A stretch of DNA of 64,000 bases from Thinopyrum elongatum. Its lineage: Eukaryota; Streptophyta; Magnoliopsida; Poales; Poaceae. The notes beneath the pieces are model-generated. The model ran no database searches. It was not told the DNA's origin and saw only the letters and a list, made by a program, of their open reading frames with translations. Within the stretch, counting starts at the first letter, position 1. Each line of letters opens with the position of its first letter. The stretch spans positions 51,837,804 through 51,901,803 of the forward strand of contig CM022302.1 of NCBI GenBank assembly GCA_011799875.1, given 5' to 3'. Shown piece by piece: positions 11,176 to 23,038 of the stretch. Both the position numbers and the translations under genes were made by a program.

Positions 11176-11640
11176 ACCAGCTAGATATTTTGGACAGCCA
11201 CCTACCACACTTACTTTTCCCACTTCATTCTCTCCACCTCCTCCTCCAAGCTTGTCTCGGCTGCCTCCTCCTCCTCACCTAATTAGCACCATAGATTCAC
11301 CCAAATTAAGTGGTTAAATTATCTTTTTTTGATAGGTAAGTAAGGGGAAAGCTTTCTTTATGTTGTAGATCTACTTTTTTCTCCCTCCAACAACGTGCAC
11401 ATGCACTTTTTATGGCCTAGCTAGATCTACGTATGTTTGTGGTGTTGCATATATGTTTTTGTTTGCAGGTACCGGTATTTGAAATGCGATAGTTGCCAAT
11501 ATTTTGCCGGAATGTTGATTCATTTCCGTTTCGGCGAGAATTTGGAACTATGCATTCTTTTTTGTCCTATTTTTAGGCAAAGTCATGCCAAATTTTTTCT
11601 TGATTCTAAAATATCGTTTTGCTCTACCCCGCAGGCGACC

Positions 11641-14600
11641 ATGGTCCGCACGATGACCGAAGGCATCGTGAATAGGTTTTTGAGCTCCGCGAAGGCCGAG
11701 ATGCTTCAAAAGAATGAGACGGAGATAAGATGTCCGTGTCGAAGATGCAAGCTGAAGAGCCTTATTGCGGACCCGGATTCCGGGCAGGTGCGGGACCACC
11801 TGCTCTTGCGTGATTTCATGGATGGCTATCGGTGGCAAGGTGATGAAGATGACTATGAAGTCGTCCATGGGGGCCTGGCAAGAAATGAGGAAGGGCAGCA
11901 AGACAACCACCGCGGCGAGGGCGGGCGAGAAGACGAAGAATCTCCAGGACATGATCACGACGGTGATGCTGTACACAGTCATCATGTAGAAGATGCCGGA
12001 CATGATGATGAGGAAGATCAAGACGAAGGGCATGATCATGAAGATGAAGATGCCGGAGCAGACGATGATGGACCATCGATGGGCTGGGTGCAGGACCCTC
12101 ATATTCAAGAGCTGCTTCTCAAGCAGACGGATAACGCAAGAGCTACCGCCCGAGAGAAAGCCAAGCTGGATCAACTGGAGATAGACGCGGTTACTCCATT
12201 GTATGAAGGATGCAGGCCCGAGGATACCTGCCTGAAAGTAACGCTCATGGCTCTGGAGATGAAGGTAAAACACAAAATGACCGACGCATGCTTCGACGAG
12301 AACATGTCATTCTGGCACGAACGTCTTCCCAAGGGGAACAAGTGCCCGGCCAGTTTCGAGGAGGCGAAGAAAATCGTGTGTCTTCGGGATTTACCGCACG
12401 TGAAATACCATGTGTGCATGAACAATTGCATCATTTATCGGGACAAGCACGCGGAGTCTACCATATCTCCGGTGTGCGGCGTCACTCGTTACAAGAAGAG
12501 GAAGAAAGCTCCTCGAAAAGTGGTGTGGTACTTTCCGATCACTCCTCGTCTGCAGCGGTATTTCACGGACCCTAAGGCAGCAAAGCTCTTGCGTTGGCAC
12601 GCGGATAGGGAGGAGAAGAAGCGAGAAGATGACAGAAATGATCCGGAGATAAATAAAAAAGACAAGATGCTGAGTCACCCTAAGGATGCGAGCCAGTGGC
12701 AAGCGTTGAACTTCGAACACCCAGAATTTGGGGACGATCCAAGGAACATCGTGCTGGGCGCGAGCACCGATGGAGTCAATCCGTTTGGCAGCCAGAGAAG
12801 CACACATAGCACCTAGCCTGTGTTTGTGTGGATGTACAACCTTCCCCCCTGGAAGTGCATGAAGAGGAAGTACATTCACATGAGTATGCTAATTGAAGGG
12901 CCGAAACAACCAGGGAACGACATCAATCTGTATCTGGGGCTGCTGAAAGAGGAGCTAGACACGCTGTGGAAAACGCCAGCTAATACGTGGGACGCCGCAG
13001 AGAAAGAATATTTCCCTATGAGAGCCGCACTGCTCACGACGGTGCACGACTATCTCAGTTACGGATATCTCGCGGGGCAGGTGGTCCACGGATTTTCTGG
13101 ATGCGTCAGGTGCATGGATGACACAACGTATCGCCAGCTAGATAGAGATCCCGGGTCTTCGAAAACCGTGTTCATAGGACATCGAAGGTGGCTTCGCGAC
13201 GATGTCCCATGGAGAAAACGCAAGGATCTGTTCGATGGTGAAACCGAACCCCGAAGACGCCCGCGTACGAGGAGCGGCGAGGAAATAGACGAGCTGTTGA
13301 AAAATTGGAAAGATTGCCCACTGCCGGGAAAGAAGCAAAAGGCGCCAGAGCCGGGAAAGAAGCGAAAGGCGCCAGAGCCGCTGCTCAAGGTATGGAAAAC
13401 GAGGTCTGTTTTCTGGGACTTGCCGTACTGGAAGATCCACCGTGTGCCTCACAGCCTTGATGTCATGCATATCACGAAGAACGTGTGCGAGAGTCTGCTT
13501 GGTACCCTGCTCAACATGCCAGAGAGGACCAAAGATGGGTCAAAAGCAAGGGCAAACTTGAAATCAATGGGCATCAGGGAGGAGCTTCACGCTAATGATG
13601 ATGATGATGATGATGATGATGAGGCGAAGCAGGACACGGAAAGTCGTCGCAAAGGCAAAAAGGCCAAGAAGACCGGAAATGACTACCCTCCCGCGTGCTT
13701 CACTCTAAGTCAGGAGGAGATCGAGCAGTTTTTCACCTGCCTCGTAGGAGTAAAACTTCCTTACGGTTACGCGGGGAAGATAAGCATATACCTAGACTCA
13801 GCGAAGCAGAAGTTCAGCGGGATGAAGTCTCACGACTGTCACGTGCTGATGATGCAGATACTTCTAGTTGCAATCCGTGGGATCATGGACGCGCACGTCC
13901 GTGAAACGCTATTTGGCCTATGCAACTTTTTCGACGTCATCTCTCGGAAGTCGGTTGGCGTGAGGCAACTCATAAGGCTACAGGAAGAGATTGTGGTGAT
14001 ACTATGCGAGCTTGAGATGTACTTCCCGCCCGCATTCTTCGATGTTATGGTGCATCTGCTGGTCCATATCGTGGAGGATATCATCCAACTCGGGCCGATG
14101 TTCCTGCATAGCATGATGCCGTTCGAAAGGATGAATGGTGTCATCAAAGGATACGTTCGCAACATGTCACGTCCAGAGGGAAGCATAGCCAGGGGCTTTC
14201 TGACCGAAGAGTGCATCTCCTACTGCACGAATTATCTAGGCATCGAGAACCCCGTTGGTCTGCCCGTCAACAGGCACCTCGGCACGCTCGCTGGATGGGG
14301 TCACCGCGATGGTCGCCGCGAAATGCATGTCGACTTCAAGGGTCGACTCGCCGACTTTGAAAGAGCAAACCTAGTCGCGCTACAACACATAGACGTGGTC
14401 GATCCTTGGGTGGTAGAGCACAAAACCTTTATTGAGAAGACGTACAATGACCGAGGCCAACAGAGGACGAACGAAGATATAATCAAAGAGCACAACTCAT
14501 GTTTCACGCGTTGGTTCAAGGAGAAGCTTCTGTCGTACCCTTTACATGAGGATTCTTCCACGGAAGAAAAACTCATATTCGCCTTGTCACACGGCGCCGA

Positions 14601-15283
14601 GCACAACCTGATGACCTATGAGGCGTACGATATCAACGGCTACATATTCTACACCGAGGACAAGGACATGAAGAGCGATGGTTATCAGAACTCCGGGGTA
14701 ACGATGGAATCCTACACCGGTAACGACAAGGACAGATACTACGGAAGGATCGAGGAGATCTGGGAGCTGAGCTACGCTGGAGAGAAGGTCCCGATGTTCC
14801 GTGTCAGATGGGCCAAGAGCGTCCTAAAAGAAGACCGGTATTTCACCACCATGGTTATACCCGAAGCCAAATCCAAGACCGCGGGCGCAAACATCACCGC
14901 GAAAAATGAGCCATGGGTACTGGCTTCCCAAGTGGACCAATGCTTCTTCATTACCGACCCGTCAAAGCCCAGTCGGGTCGATCGTACGGGACCATAATCA
15001 CCTTCTGCTACCAAATAATCTCAAAGATTGGGCCGCACACTTGTCGGCAATCCAGGACGCGGACATCAGACAAGAATTCTTTCGCATCCAGTCGGAGTTT
15101 GCAGAAATCATCCATCAAGATGTCCTTCGTACCTCGGGGCAGTTCTATCTCAGATATCAACCGTCCAACAGTGAGATAGAAACAACGCTACAAATGCAGG
15201 CTGACGACGCCCGCGATTTCATGACCATCACAACAGACGGCGGCTTCATCCACGCTCCGGTCCCTGAGTCGAGTCGAAAGTAG
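11641..15283 (+). pseudogene. TNP2-type CACTA transposase (CACTA-1)
   Basis: Transposase of the En/Spm TNPD/TNP2 family, which cuts and moves CACTA elements in the nucleus. The ATG at 11641 follows a splice acceptor (CCCCGCAG at 11626-11633). Visible in order: RCPCRRCK (residues 30-37) of the transposase-associated domain; an acidic His/Asp-rich stretch; the Transposase_21 core with GASTDGVNPFG (near 12760) and DVMHITKNVCESL (near 13460); an Asp run at 13595-13620; a DUF4218-like region (about 13920-14200); a DUF4216-like region with RYYGRIEEIWEL (near 14735). TAG at 12814-12816 replaces the tryptophan expected before PVFVWMYN. The frame ends at 14997, and related-looking sequence continues to 15283 in another frame, so a second lesion lies near 14990. 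Otherwise it is well preserved. Confidence 0.9.
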
Positions 15284-15528
15284 TGATGCTATGTAGTTCT
15301 GAAATATCGATTAGCTCATGTTGTAATTAAACTTTAATGAACTTGTATGCCTCTTTGGTTTGGACAGTCGTTCAACTTATATGTAATCGATGCTATTTAT
15401 TAGTAGGGCCATGAATCGTGCTATTAATGTCTTGCTTTTCTCTTCCGATCCTTTTGTTGCATACTTATATATTGCTTATGTATTGTCTGTGAATTGCTAC
15501 TAACGTTTTGTTTGGCTAGTGCATAGAG

Positions 15529-15783
15529 ATGCCGTCGTATGTCGTGTACAAGGGTAAGATTCCCGGAGTCTACGACGACTGGGAGGAGTGTCTGAGACAG
15601 GTTCACCGTTTCAGCGGTAACAGTTACAAAGGGTACACAACTAGGGCGGAGGCGGAAGCTAGATACGCGCGCTATCTAGCGGGAGAGCGGGGGGAGCGGA
15701 GGAGGAACCGGATGAAGACCAGTTTCATCGCGATGATGCTCATCGTGATGACCGCATCTCTCTTCTATGTGATGGTAGTTTAG
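15529..15783 (+). CDS. Small RNase H1 N-terminal-domain (hybrid-binding) protein with C-terminal membrane segment
   Basis: An intact 84-codon frame. Residues 3-46 (YVVYKG, PGVYDDW, ECLRQV, FSGNSYKGYTT, EAEARYARYL) match the RNase H1 N-terminal/viroplasmin-type fold that binds RNA-DNA hybrids or dsRNA. No catalytic RNase H domain follows. A basic stretch (GERGERRRNRMK) precedes a hydrophobic C-terminus of about 20 residues (from SFIAMMLIV to YVMVV), which looks like a tail anchor. The codons lie downstream of the transposase and inside CACTA-1. A splice acceptor-like TTTGGCTAG is 10 bp before the ATG, so it may be a 3' exon of the element transcript or a separate gene. I recall similar small proteins in grass CACTA elements, but no function is established to my knowledge. 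Confidence 0.7.
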   Translation: MPSYVVYKGKIPGVYDDWEECLRQVHRFSGNSYKGYTTRAEAEARYARYLAGERGERRRNRMKTSFIAMMLIVMTASLFYVMVV

Positions 15784-16029
15784 ATGATCGATATCGACTT
15801 GTAATGTGAAGACAAACTCGCTACTCGCGGTCTCGAGACTTGTAAATGTTCTAATTTTGTTCGGTCTTTTGAATTCAGAGACTAGCTAATATGATGAATT
15901 GTATTCGGAGACTAATCTTCTATTGTATTCGATGAATCTGCTGTTTATATGTTGTGCTGTCTATATTCTGTGCAGTAATATATTTTGTAACCTGCGCAAA
16001 TATCAGAAAAGAAAAAAAAAATTCCTAAT

Positions 16030-16345
16030 ATTCATACTAGTGGCGCACCATACAGAACATTAGTGACGCACTGCTATAAAACATACTAGTGGCGCATTAT
16101 CTGTTAGTGCGCCATTAGTAAGCCAGAGCACAAGGTAAATATGGCCCCCTGGAAGGCATACTAATGACGCACTGTGTGACTTACTAATGGCGCACTCCGT
16201 GATGCGCCATTAGTATCTGGTATACTAATGATGCACCAGAGGTGCGCCATTAGTATTAATTACTAGTGGCGTGATGCTAGTGGCGCACATGTAGTGCGCC
16301 GTTAATAACCAAAACTGGTGTGCCATTAGCAGCATTTTCCTGTTA
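16030..16345. repeat. Right subterminal repeats of CACTA-1
   Basis: The same TAATGGCGCAC / GTGCGCCATTA words as at the left end, about ten copies in both orientations, reaching to the terminal inverted repeat. Confidence 0.85.
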
Positions 16346-16351
16346 GTGCGG

Positions 16352-18720
16352 CGAGTACACGCGCGGACGAAAGCAGGGAGCACCGTGCTGAGGAGGACCC
16401 AGTTGTGGGCACAGGCGTAGCCGGGACACACGGTCGCGGATGACCCACCGGTGGTCACGGCACCCTGCACGTACCACAGTGACGACGGACGCGCGCTGGA
16501 GAACGAACCGGCGAAGCTCCCTTCAATCTGCACCAACGCTTGAATCCTGATGTAACCGGCCGTGCCTTCTCCCATCTACACCGACACCAGATGCCCCGAC
16601 GACTGCAACTCCATGGACGCGCCACGATGTCGACGGACGTCCGACGAAGGGCTCACCCGCGGTGTTTCCTTCCATATATGCGTCCACGACGATGGCGGCG
16701 AGGCTGCCGGCGAGTAGTTCGGTGCCAACTCCACCTCGGCGACGACATCGGAGGGGCTGCTGGCGTGCGGCCCAACACCATCTACACCACCACAACAACG
16801 CGGGTGATGCCGGCGTAGCCACTTCCACCACCGCGACGTTGTCACCGAGCAGCCCGGTGCCATCTCCTCTTCCTTGAACCATGGACGACGCCCCAAGCCA
16901 GATCACATCCACGCGGTGATCAAGTTCAGTTGTTTACAAGCAAGGAAGAAAAGGCCCGATATCCAAGCCTGCACCATCATCTACCTCGACGAGGGAAGTA
17001 CAAATTCATGGCGTCCATCTTTAAGGAGATGCCTGCATGTTTACCCTCCGCCTTCTCTCTATAACATCTCTCATTTCAGTGTATCCGGCGAACCGGTGGA
17101 CAGACACTCGGTAGCGGCAACATAGAGTACGCGGTGCGCCCTAGGAGGCAAACACATGCCCAAGTGGAGGCGCTCCTGCAGCAATGGTGTCGATGACGTA
17201 TGTGGCGTCGTGGTGGCACCGGCGCCCTCGCACACACACACATCCTGTGTGTCAGGCACATTCCAACGGCAACGTGCGCACGTTGGGAAGTAGAACATGC
17301 CATGCGATGCTAAGCGGCTGTTCGCCATTCGTGCATGCAGCCCGAGCACGTCGGATGGCGCTGCACGCCGATGCTGCCGGCGCGCCCAGACAACGACTAC
17401 ACACGTGTTCATTGGAGGCCGCGGACCCGCACCGAGGAGGAACCATCTACTTGATGTACTCTGTGGCCGGGACCGTAGCTGATGACGCATTGACGGTCGC
17501 GACGCCGGATGTGCGCCGGAAAACAAACCGGCGGCGCCTTCTTTCGAGGTCCTTGTCAACAGCCCAGTACAAGGCACGCACAAAGCATCTCCTCACCATG
17601 CTCGCCAAAGGGCAGCGACACGTACAACGCCCCAGACGCGCACATCAAGCCCGGCATCACCAAGCCAAGAGATGACCTGTACGCAAGTGAAGGAGATCTT
17701 TCATCAATCAATCCAACGTGGTGCTCCAGTCCCACCAAGGTAATTAAACAGTTATTTATTCCATATTTTGCGTAGGACCGCCATGTGTATTTTCAGGTAC
17801 AGGAAGTGTTCGCAACGTTAAGCCTCATCACCAACATGTCGAGACGTGCGCCTGCAACACCAGAACCAGATGTGTCTCCATCGATATCAACGGGCCGGTG
17901 AAATCAACATGTCACACTCCTCAGCAATCGCGGCACTCGAGCCATCCTCTACAACTTCTACGTTCATCGCCCACGACCATGGCGGAGCCATCGACATCAA
18001 CCTCTAGCTCGACGAGGAAGGCCATCTACATCAACATGCCGTCACCATCTTCATCGGCTTCACACCCGGCGTGGACGCCGACTGCACAGACACGCCGCCA
18101 TTCGACTACATTGACACGGTGCATCGGTCGCCAACTTCATCAACTCTTCATCTGCACGAGGATGCCGGCTACATCGGCGCCACCGGACTTCCACTTATCG
18201 CCTGGCAAGGACGACGACTACATCGGCAGGTCGCCATTCTTCTACACCAACTGTCTACACCGTGTGGAGGTCATCCCCGTAACTGTGACGCCCCGAGGTC
18301 TACATCGTCAAGCTCGTCATCTTCAAGCGACGCCGCGTGCTACGCGGCGACACTCAATTCTACTCCAACTTCTACATTAACACTCTTCCCCAACATTTTC
18401 CAAGCTCCGACGAACTTCGCCGACATGTATTTTTCCGATGAAGCTACCCCTATCTTTCCGGGCACCGACCAGGCGAAGTCAAGACACCTAGTCCGATACC
18501 GACGAGGCGGACACCTCCAGGCCGGGCACCGAGGAGGCGAAGGCCGCCCATCTGTCTGAGCTGACGAAGCCAGACACCTTCATCATCGGACATCGACAAG
18601 CCGGAGGGATACCACCAAGCATCGCCGGAGCGAAGGACGTACCGCGCCACATCATCAACACCGTCTACACCGAGCACTTGGAGAAGACGAGACTTGAAGA
18701 CGATGACCATTGCAGCAGCT
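16352..18720. repeat. GC-rich degenerate sequence right of CACTA-1
   Basis: Continues the sequence split by CACTA-1. It contains at least two decayed relatives of a unit also seen at 10283-10500, recognisable by GTAGCCGGGA / GTGGCCGGGA and by GGAGGCCGCGG ... CACCGAGGAGGAAC. Several splice-like junctions and many short frames exist, none recognisable. Phrases such as 'catcaacatgccgtcaccat' are typical of long grass LTRs, which is my best guess. Confidence 0.35.
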
Positions 18721-19023
18721 TAATCGGAGGTGGTCTACCACTTTGACTCGTGGACGTAATTAATCGGGAGCCTTCCGAGGCCTCGTAAACCAGAACTTCA
18801 CAATCGCCCAAGTTGTATCGGCCGCGCTAGTACGCCATGGAGCGCTCATGTAAATGGATCATGTAATTTGTTTCTCCGATGAGAGATTAATAAAATACAA
18901 GTTTTCCTAATTTTATTTGTGTACTTAGTACACTGGCACGCCCGCAATGTTTATTTCCCCTGACGCATAGAGAGATAATAACACGATAACCATCGTTATT
19001 TTTATTATTTCTCGTGTCAAACA
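18721..19023 (+). repeat. 3' end of a probable gypsy LTR
   Basis: An A/T-rich transcript-end-like region (AATAAAATACAAG at about 18888) ends in GTCAAACA and is followed within 3 bases by a primer-binding-site-like TGGCACGCCAGGTGGGAC. This arrangement marks an LTR end. Its start could not be fixed and may lie well to the left. Confidence 0.5.
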
Positions 19024-19026
19024 AAA

Positions 19027-19044
19027 TGGCACGCCAGGTGGGAC
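19027..19044 (+). other. Primer-binding site of gypsy-like remnant
   Basis: TGGCACGCCAGGTGGGAC begins with the obligatory TGG, three bases after the LTR end. It resembles the TGGCACGCCCGGTGGGAC site seen in some plant LTR elements. Confidence 0.5.
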
Positions 19045-19700
19045 CTGGTTCTCCTCCCATCTTTGCTGCGCAACAATGGTCGTCGGATTCGTCTTCTGAT
19101 TCTTCTCCAAGATGGTGTGGATATTTCTTGCCTCGGGTTATTCTCACTGAGGCACTATCTTTTACGGCGGCTTCAGTTAACCCTTTGGTGATCCAACTCG
19201 GATTACTATTTTATGGGAGATCCACGGGTGCAATTTTAATATGCCCTGATCAGCGGTTTCCTTCAATATTGCGCGGCCCTGGCAAGAAGGCGCCGCAATT
19301 CACTTCAAGTACCCAAGACGTTGCATTTATCTTGGAGGCGTTCTCGGTGGATGAACAAATATTCCATGTATTATCGTGGGCTTTGGCAACCTCGACCTCA
19401 CGCCCAATGTGTTGGGGGCATTTCTTGAGGTGGCCACTACACCGAAGGCGCTTGGTTAAACTTGACTACAAACTCCAGTCGGCGAAGCCTATAGAAAATG
19501 AGATGGTCTTTCATTTGTAAAGAATTCATCCTCGGGACACGCTCAATAGTAGCCAACCTGATGGGCCCATCTCCTCCAACCAACTGGTGCCTTGATGTGA
19601 TGGCGAAAAGCTGAGCGGACATCTTCACCAGGCGTAGGTTCAACTTGAAGAGCTATGGCAGATATAGCCTTCCCATATTGCATTCTCTTTTCAATTTACA
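19045..19700 (+). mobile_element. Internal 5' fragment of gypsy-like element
   Basis: The sequence following the primer site has a 168-codon open frame at 19014-19520 that starts upstream of the site and has no recognised domain. There is no gag or pol motif. The fragment gives way near 19.7 kb to a different gypsy family; the junction was not resolved. Confidence 0.35.
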
Positions 19701-19818
19701 CCACACCCATCACATTTTTCTTACCTCTTGGCATGATTCAAGGCAATTCTGAGCAAAAATAGTGGCTTTCCTCGCAATTGCAAGCTAGTGCTTCAGTAAT
19801 TGGCTACCCGAGGCTAAA

Positions 19819-20307
19819 ATGTTTGGCATAAATGATGAGCATAATTGCAATGTTGCGAGTATGAATTCTTTGAATATCCATGATGCTAGTGATATGCAAA
19901 GCCATAAGCTTGGGGATGCTATTTTTCATGAAGATGATATTTTTACTCCCCCAAGTCTTGATGAGAAAATTTATTATGATGAAAGCATGCCTCCTATTTA
20001 TGATGATTATGGTGATGACATGTATGCTATAAAGAATAGTGATAACTATGAAACTTGTCATCATGATTTTAATTCTCAATATGATTATGCCAATAAAGTG
20101 TCACACGATAGTTATTTTGTTGAGTTTGCTCCCACTACTATGGATGAGAATAAATTTTCTTATGTGGAGAGTAATAAATTTTTTATGCATGTGGATCATG
20201 AAAAGAATGCTTTATGTGATAGTTATGTTATTGAATTCATTCATGATGCTATTGAAAATTACTATGATAGAGGAACATATGGTTTTACATATTGCAACAA
20301 TATCTAG
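19819..20307 (+). CDS. Acidic ORF of gypsy-type element, unknown function
   Basis: A 162-codon open frame, rich in Asp, Glu, Tyr and His (for example PPIYDDYGDDMYA), starting MFGINDEHN. Its base composition is AT-rich like the rest of the remnant. I recall similar acidic frames in non-pol parts of abundant Triticeae gypsy elements, but no domain or function can be assigned. It has no signal peptide or membrane segment. Being open over 162 codons in an otherwise decayed element is mildly notable. It could also be the end of a longer broken frame. Confidence 0.4.
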   Translation: MFGINDEHNCNVASMNSLNIHDASDMQSHKLGDAIFHEDDIFTPPSLDEKIYYDESMPPIYDDYGDDMYAIKNSDNYETCHHDFNSQYDYANKVSHDSYFVEFAPTTMDENKFSYVESNKFFMHVDHEKNALCDSYVIEFIHDAIENYYDRGTYGFTYCNNI

Positions 20308-20633
20308 TTTTCTCTCTATGTGTTGAAAATCATGAAGTTATGCTTGTTTTGCCTTCCTATGCTAGTTGATTCTCGTTCCCATAAATTGTTTGCTCACAAA
20401 ATCCCTATGCATAGAAAGTGGGTTAGGTTTAAATGTGCTTGTCATGTGATTTATGATGCTCTCTTTATGTTTTAATTCTTATTCTTTATATGAGCATCAT
20501 TGGAACCATCATGCCTAGCTAAAAAGGCATTAAAAAAAGCGCTTGTTGGGAGACAACCCAACACTTTTACCTACTGTTTTTGTATGTTCACATGATTAGG
20601 CTACCGTAGTAATCATGTTTTATTGCTTTTGTT

Positions 20634-22060
20634 TCAATAAAGTGCCAAGTAAAGCCTTTGGGATCATGTTAGTTGATTTGATCTTGTTGTAAAACAGAAA
20701 CTTTTGCGTCCAGTAGCAGAATTTTTTAAATCCGCAGAAGCGACGAACAATTCTGAATTTTTTAGAAAAGATTTATATACAAATTTTCTAAGTTTTCCTA
20801 AATTTTCAGAATTTTTGGAGTTATAGAAGTATGGTTAGAGTCCAAATTACTATAGACAGTTCTGTTTTTGACAGATTCTGTTTTCAATGCATAGTTTGCT
20901 TGTTTTCTAGTTTCTATGGCTTATATTGCTCAATATAAATTGTGGAAATGATAAGGTACAGAAGTCATTGTATGAGAACAATTATGAATCTTGTCTTTGA
21001 CAGTACCAAAGTGAATGGTTTGCTCTTTATCATACTAACCTATCTCACGAAGTTCCGTTAAGTTTCGTGTGATTGAAGTTTTCAAGTTTTGGCTGAGATA
21101 TCGATACGAGGAGAATAAGGAGTGACAAGACCCTAAGCTTGAGGATGCCCAAGGCACCCCGAAGGTAAAATTCATGGAAGATCCAAGCAACTAAGCTTGG
21201 GGATGCCCCGGAAGGCATCCCCTCTTTCGTCTTCAACATTATCGGTAACCTTACTTGGAGATATATTTTCATTCGTCACATGATATGAGTTTTGCTTGGA
21301 GCGTCATTTTATTTTGTTAGAATTTTCTTGTTGTTATTTAGAATAATGATTTTTATATCTTACTTCAATAAAAGTGCCAAGTATATCCTTTACGATGCTT
21401 AGTTTGCAAGTATATGAGTTGCTGTTTCAAAACAGAGAGTTACATGCTATTGCGAGAATTCTTCCGAAAAGTCAGAATGCGATAAAATGTTGAATTTTTG
21501 TGCACAATAAGCTATGATACAATTTCTACAGTATAGTAAATTTTCAGAATTTTTTTAGTTAAATTAGTATGGATACTTCTTCATCCATTACATACTATCC
21601 TGTTTAGACAGATTGCTGTTATGTTTGCATTGTTAGCATATGTTTGCTTGTTTAATGATTCTATTTGAGGATAGGAGTATTAAATATGCAGAGGCATTTA
21701 GTATGCAATGTTAAATTATAATTTTAGTGATTTGTTACAGTAGAGAATGATAAGGTGTTCCAGTGATTTATACTAACGTATCTCACGAGTTTTGGTTGAG
21801 TTTTGTGTGGATTAAGTTTTTGAGATTTAGTGAAACCGTGATATGAGAGAATTAAGGAGACACAAATGCTCTAGATTGGGGATGACCAAGGCATCCCAAG
21901 ATAATAGTCCAAGAAGTCTCAAGCATCTAAACTTGGGGATTCCCCGGTAGGCATCCCACTTTTCTTCATCAACAATTATCGGTTAGTATTGGTTGAGCCT
22001 AAGTTTTTGGTTCTTCACATGATGTGTCCTATTCTTGAAATGTAATTTTATTTGTTTTGC
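20634..22060 (+). repeat. Degenerate direct duplication in gypsy 3' region (period about 730 bp)
   Basis: Two diverged units start with CAATAAAGTGCCAAG (20635) and CAATAAAAGTGCCAAG (21366). Both continue through TATCTCACGA (21040; 21778), GAGAATAAGGAG / GAGAATTAAGGAG, and two closely spaced copies of CTTGGGGATGCC-like words (21137 and 21195; 21877 and 21933). They end in a TCATCAACA(A)TTATCGGTTA-like phrase. The same motif recurs at 24780 just before the 3' LTR, where it acts as the polypurine-type primer. Confidence 0.7.
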
Positions 22061-23038
22061 TTGTTGTTTTAAATAAAATACTTAGATCTGAATGCTTTTA
22101 AATAAGAGAGAGTCCTCAATTAGCTACCCCTTTACTCAACTACTCGCTTGATATTCACTTATATCTTTTTGGAGTAGTTTGTCATTTACTCTTTTGCTTC
22201 ACTTATATCCTATGAGTAAATTGTTGAATGAATTGAATATCATGAAGTTGAAATTATATGTTCATATCATGACTAGTAGTAATTTCACATTGGGTTTATA
22301 AACTGAAATCTTTTGAAGCTTGACAATCACAATATTGGTCATACAATCAATTCATGAATGATTAGTATAAGGAAGAGAACTTTCACATACAACTATATTA
22401 TCTTGGACATCTTCTATGATTGTGAATACCCATTAATTATTTTCAAACTTGAGCAAATTAGTTAAAGTTGGACAAGAAAGACAACGTAATGAGTTATGTT
22501 TGGGTATATTTGCATAGAAGTTATATTGTTATGGATCCTCCAACATGTGGTGTTTGCTTAGGATCTTTTGCTACCTTAAAATTCGTACTAAGTAGAGATG
22601 CTAGTGCATCCAAAAACCCTTAAACCCAGTTTCTTGCCATGAGTGTCCACCATACCTACCTATGGATTGAATAAGATCCTTAAAGTAAATTGTCATCGGT
22701 GCAAAAAGGCAATAAAAATTGCTTCTAAATGTGTTTGATCATTTAGTGTAAGAGAAAATTGAGCGTTGTACGAACTTGTGATGGCAATGTAATAAAAGCG
22801 ACGACTACATAATAAAGGTTGCTATCATAAGGGGCAATATAACATGACGTTCTTTTGCATTAAGGGATTGTGCATACAATCCCAAAAAGCGCATGACAAC
22901 CTCTGCTTCCCTCTGAAAAGGGTCTATCTTTTACTTTTCAGTATTTATTTTTATGCAAGAGTCAATAGTATACATCCTAATTAATCCTCAATTATTCTCT
23001 AGTTGGCAAGCATCATGTGGTGGGGAAAGATCTAGGCA

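Larger units (their letters stand above)
10689..16348 (+). mobile_element. CACTA (En/Spm) DNA transposon CACTA-1, 5.66 kb
   Basis: It starts CACTGCTAGGAAAA and ends with the reverse complement of CACTAACAGGAAAA, so the inverted ends agree at 11 of 14 positions. It is flanked by CGG on both sides. Both subterminal regions are packed with the motif TAATGGCGCAC and its complement. Inside lie a TNP2-type transposase pseudogene (11641-15283) and a small intact ORF with an RNase H1 N-terminal domain (15529-15783). Structure, motif density and transposase together make the assignment secure. Confidence 0.95.

Noticed and set aside
11548..12273. 241-codon minus-strand frame
   Set aside because: Antisense to the TNP2 transposase acidic region; a shadow of His/Asp codons.
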